Part shown: positions 23,496 through 25,462 of the stretch, piece after piece
Layout: each line of letters opens with the position of its first letter
Position numbering within the stretch: the stretch's first letter is position 1
NCBI RefSeq assembly: GCF_003114815.1
Contig: NZ_BFAZ01000016.1
Coordinates: 1-25,462 of the forward strand
Length of the DNA: 25,462 nucleotides
Source: Leptospira ellinghausenii
GTDB taxonomy: Bacteria; Spirochaetota; Leptospiria; Leptospirales; Leptospiraceae
Reading direction: 5' to 3'
Program-made: the position numbers and the translations under genes
The notes under the pieces: model-generated
Database searches by the model: none
What the model saw: only the letters and a program-made list of their open reading frames with translations
Told to the model about the DNA's origin: nothing

Positions 23496-23570
23496 AATGT
23501 TCGAATTTTATTAAGAATAAAAAAATAATAGAAATTTTAATCTTTTTACAATTAACTTCTTTCATAAACA

Positions 23571-24182
23571 ATGATTCTATCTTATATTTTAAAACTTATT
23601 CAGAGAATATCAATTTCTTCTCTTATCTTAATTCTCTGTTATTGTAATATAAATTCAAAAAAGCCAAAAAAAGAATTTTTCTTAAATCATACTATTTACT
23701 TTGACGAAGGTATTGAAAACAAACAAGAAGTTCTCAGTTTCATTAATAGCATAAAAACAAAAGATTGCACTAATTTTCATAAACTAATTAAACATGATTA
23801 TGTTTATAATGTTCAGGATGCATCATATTTATTTTTTTTTGACCAGGACAATAATTTCTACCTAGATACTGATAAAACTATTAGTATATGTGATTTTTTA
23901 TTCGAAGAAAAAGTATATTTCAATGTTATAAAAACTTATGAAGAAAATTTATACAATACACACAATGTGTATACATTAACCCAAATTATGCAAAACACCG
24001 AAGAAATAATCGTTCATTTGCATTTAGATACAAACACAAAAAAAACTGAAATGTCAATTACGCTTTATCCTTCCAAAGAAATAATGAAATATCCAATAAT
24101 TTCAATGCTTTTCATATGCGAATCAAAATCATTTTCAACTTGCTATTTAAGAGAAAGCAATACTGATATGATTCATAAATAA
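23571..24182 (+). CDS. Probable lipoprotein of unknown function (cassette c23)
   Basis: A protein of 203 residues. The start is a hydrophobic signal with a basic pair in the middle (KLIQR) and a lipobox-like SLILILCYC, where Cys23 or Cys25 could be lipidated. The mature part is mixed alpha/beta with cysteines at KDCTNF, ICDFLF and the C terminus (FICESKSFSTCYL). No ribosome-binding site is visible before the ATG, and 75 bases separate it from the R' core, so the start is less certain than elsewhere. Function unknown. Confidence 0.72.
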   Translation: MILSYILKLIQRISISSLILILCYCNINSKKPKKEFFLNHTIYFDEGIENKQEVLSFINSIKTKDCTNFHKLIKHDYVYNVQDASYLFFFDQDNNFYLDTDKTISICDFLFEEKVYFNVIKTYEENLYNTHNVYTLTQIMQNTEEIIVHLHLDTNTKKTEMSITLYPSKEIMKYPIISMLFICESKSFSTCYLRESNTDMIHK

Positions 24183-24258
24183 TTACATTTGAATAATTTT
24201 GCAATTTCTCAAAAATCCATGATACAAATTTCTTAAGTGAAAAACAATGACGAACACT

Positions 24259-24425
24259 GCGGCTAACAGCACCTTAACGCTTCGCTTCGGCACAAGGCCT
24301 CGCTCGGTCTGCGACACATAGGCTTCTGGCACTCCCCTTGCCTGCGCAAGTGTCGTGACCAGTCCCTAACGTCCCGTTCGGGACTCAGGGCCAGCCTACG
24401 TCGTTAAGGCTAGTTCGTTATGCGC
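24259..24425 (+). repeat. attC site 23
   Basis: R'' is the variant GCGGCTAAC at 24259-24267; R' GTTATGCGC is at 24417-24425. L boxes CCTTAACG and CGTTAAGG pair. Body type A. It closes c23. Confidence 0.92.
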
Positions 24426-24502
24426 AACTTTTTATAAATTTTAGTGACTAAACAATACTGTAGAATTGAATAATATCAAACTTATACTAAATTAAAATTC
24501 CA

Positions 24503-25138
24503 ATGGATAAATATATTGAAACCTTCGAAACCTGGAACGAAATCGCTAACTTATATCAGGAAAAATTTATGGATTTTTCTCTATATAATGAAACTTATGA
24601 TTTCTTTTGTGATAGTTTACCAATATCTTCAAAAATTTTAGATCTCGGATGTGGACCAGGAAATATTACAAAATTTCTTTCAAATAAAAGAAATGACTTC
24701 GAAATTGAAGGGACCGATATATCTGTAAATATGATTAATTTGGCGAAATTGAATAATCCTTCGTTAAAATTTTTTGTGTCAGATATTAGAAAGTTCAATG
24801 TACAAAAAATTAAATACAATGGTATTATTTCTGGTTTTTGCCTACCATATCTTTCTCTTTCTGATATTAGAAACCTCATCCCAAAATTACATAATTCATT
24901 GAAAAAAAATGGTATCCTTTACATAAGTTTTGTTCAAGGAAACCCAGATGACTCCGGAATTAAAATTGGAAAAGACGGAAGAAAGCTTTATTTTTTCTAT
25001 CATGATATAAATGAAATTAAAAATTTACTTGTCGATAGTAAATTCAGAAGTGAAAAATTTTATTCTATAGAATATCAAAATAACGATAATAGTTTTGATA
25101 CTCATATCATTATTATTTCGAAGAAATTAAATATTTAA
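24503..25138 (+). CDS. Class I SAM-dependent methyltransferase (cassette c24)
   Basis: A protein of 211 residues with the class I methyltransferase fold. Motif I is ILDLGCGPGN at about residues 45-54, followed by the acidic end of strand 2 (EGTDIS, about 69-74), a motif-II-like FVSDIRKF and a GIISGFCLPYLS strand. The size and order match small-molecule methyltransferases of the Methyltransf_25 type, such as those related to trans-aconitate methyltransferase; the substrate cannot be read from the sequence. No ribosome-binding site is clear; the 77-base leader is A+T-rich and could hold a promoter. It is the only obvious metabolic-type enzyme in the window. Confidence 0.88.
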   Translation: MDKYIETFETWNEIANLYQEKFMDFSLYNETYDFFCDSLPISSKILDLGCGPGNITKFLSNKRNDFEIEGTDISVNMINLAKLNNPSLKFFVSDIRKFNVQKIKYNGIISGFCLPYLSLSDIRNLIPKLHNSLKKNGILYISFVQGNPDDSGIKIGKDGRKLYFFYHDINEIKNLLVDSKFRSEKFYSIEYQNNDNSFDTHIIIISKKLNI

Positions 25139-25151
25139 ACAAAAAAAAGCT

Positions 25152-25319
25152 GCGCATAACAGCGGGGAAACGCTGCGCTTCGGCACTTCCGGCCTCGCTT
25201 GGTCTGCGACACATTCCCTTTCTGTCACTCGCTCGCATACGCAAGCTCCGTGCCAGTCCCTAACGTCCCGTTCCGGGACTCAGGGTCAGGGAACGTCGTC
25301 TCCCCTAGTTCGTTATGCG
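25152..25319 (+). repeat. attC site 24
   Basis: R'' GCGCATAAC at 25152-25160 and R' GTTATGCG at 25312-25319. L boxes GGGGAAACG and CGTCTCCCC pair. Body type B. It closes c24. Confidence 0.92.
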
Positions 25320-25352
25320 ACATTTTAAACTGAATTTATTAAAAATAAAATA

Positions 25353-25462
25353 ATGAATATACTAGATGAAATCAAAAACTCAATTAACTCTGTAATTGCC
25401 GAAAGAAGCGTCAGTCCATTATTTGGATCACTTATTCTTTCTTGGATAACCTGGAATTGGAA
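25353..25462 (+). CDS. Start of a probable membrane protein (cassette c25, cut by window edge)
   Basis: A frame open from the ATG at 25353 to the end of the window (36 residues visible). The first 16 residues are amphipathic (ILDEIKNSINSVIAER), then SPLFGSLILSWITWNW begins a membrane helix. Proteins that start with a short helix and an SP-FG-W-WNW segment of this kind are membrane proteins of unknown function in many bacteria. No strong ribosome-binding site is visible. Confidence 0.6.
   Translation, partial: MNILDEIKNSINSVIAERSVSPLFGSLILSWITWNW

Larger units (their letters stand above)
1..25462 (+). mobile_element. Integron gene-cassette array (24 complete cassettes, no integrase in window)
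   Basis: Twenty-four complete attC-like elements and one partial element separate short A+T-rich gene segments, all coding on the + strand. Each element starts with a CGTATAAC or CGCATAAC type R'' box and ends with TTCGTTATRCG containing the R' core GTT, with paired L boxes just inside. Taking the normal integron crossover (G^TT), the cassettes are c1 43-1338, c2 1339-2323, c3 2324-3418, c4 3419-5424, c5 5425-7273, c6 7274-8293, c7 8294-9238, c8 9239-10248, c9 10249-11099, c10 11100-12045, c11 12046-13121, c12 13122-14261, c13 14262-15288, c14 15289-16101, c15 16102-17377, c16 17378-18266, c17 18267-18638, c18 18639-19841, c19 19842-20756, c20 20757-21244, c21 21245-22286, c22 22287-23487, c23 23488-24417, c24 24418-25312, c25 from 25313. 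No intI or attI is visible, so it could be the inside of a sedentary integron or an integrase-less cluster. Confidence 0.9.

Noticed and set aside
24180..24258. Intrinsic terminator after c23
   Set aside because: No G+C-rich hairpin followed by a T run is visible; the A+T-rich stretch before attC 23 is unstructured to the eye.
1..25462. CRISPR array or insertion-sequence explanation for the repeats
   Set aside because: The repeats are about 165 bp, paired at their ends, variable inside, and separated by whole genes of 500-2000 bp. No transposase is present. The end boxes match attC structure.
1..25462. Integrase gene or attI site
   Set aside because: No frame on either strand shows tyrosine-recombinase motifs, and no stretch stands out as an attI next to such a gene.

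Overview
The window is a stretch of a very large chromosomal-integron gene-cassette array, or an integrase-less cassette cluster (CALIN). It holds 24 complete cassettes plus the end of one attC at the left edge and the start of a 25th cassette at the right edge. Each cassette is an A+T-rich segment, nearly always one or two genes on the + strand, followed by a visibly G+C-rich attC site of about 155-175 bp. No integron integrase, attI site, transposase, rRNA, tRNA or CRISPR array is visible. Low-GC genes, many short lipoproteins with spirochaete-style lipoboxes, SH3-domain lipoproteins and A-rich leaders suggest a spirochaete, most likely Leptospira or a relative. That is an inference from style, not from a marker gene.

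Layout, left to right: SH3 lipoprotein (c1); zinc-ribbon/DUF4145 protein (c2); membrane coiled-coil protein (c3); large membrane protein (c4); two-gene unknown module with a WHGYPAD motif (c5); small membrane protein plus DUF1801-like protein (c6); MntA-HepT toxin-antitoxin (c7); DUF6602-like nuclease-fold protein (c8); lipoprotein (c9); a second, nearly identical MntA-HepT cassette (c10); two SH3 lipoproteins (c11, c12); outer-membrane-barrel candidate (c13); lipoprotein (c14); HNH endonuclease (c15); Phd/PIN-type toxin-antitoxin (c16); cassette without a convincing gene (c17); DUF4917/SIR2-like protein (c18); lipoprotein (c19); second cassette without a convincing gene (c20); SH3 lipoprotein (c21); two-TM membrane protein (c22); lipoprotein (c23); SAM methyltransferase (c24); start of a membrane-protein gene (c25). 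The cargo thus falls into two themes: envelope/lipoproteins, and toxin-antitoxin or likely phage-defence proteins.

The most striking observation is structural. In all 24 complete cassettes the first 15-24 bases match the reverse complement of the same cassette's own 3' end (R'' and the bases before it), well beyond the core site. Each sequence is specific to its cassette. In every case one position, the 11th, is mismatched in the same way: A at the left end and C at the right end on the + strand. This is an A/C mismatch on the + strand but a T/G wobble on the - strand, the strand that integron recombination normally uses. The full stem exists only in the excised circle, not in the array.

Other points worth checking: the two MntA-HepT cassettes carry different attC bodies joined at the R'' box; one HepT copy has lost the catalytic His of its RX4HXY motif; and the two cassettes without convincing genes both use a variant core, GTTAATTGC.
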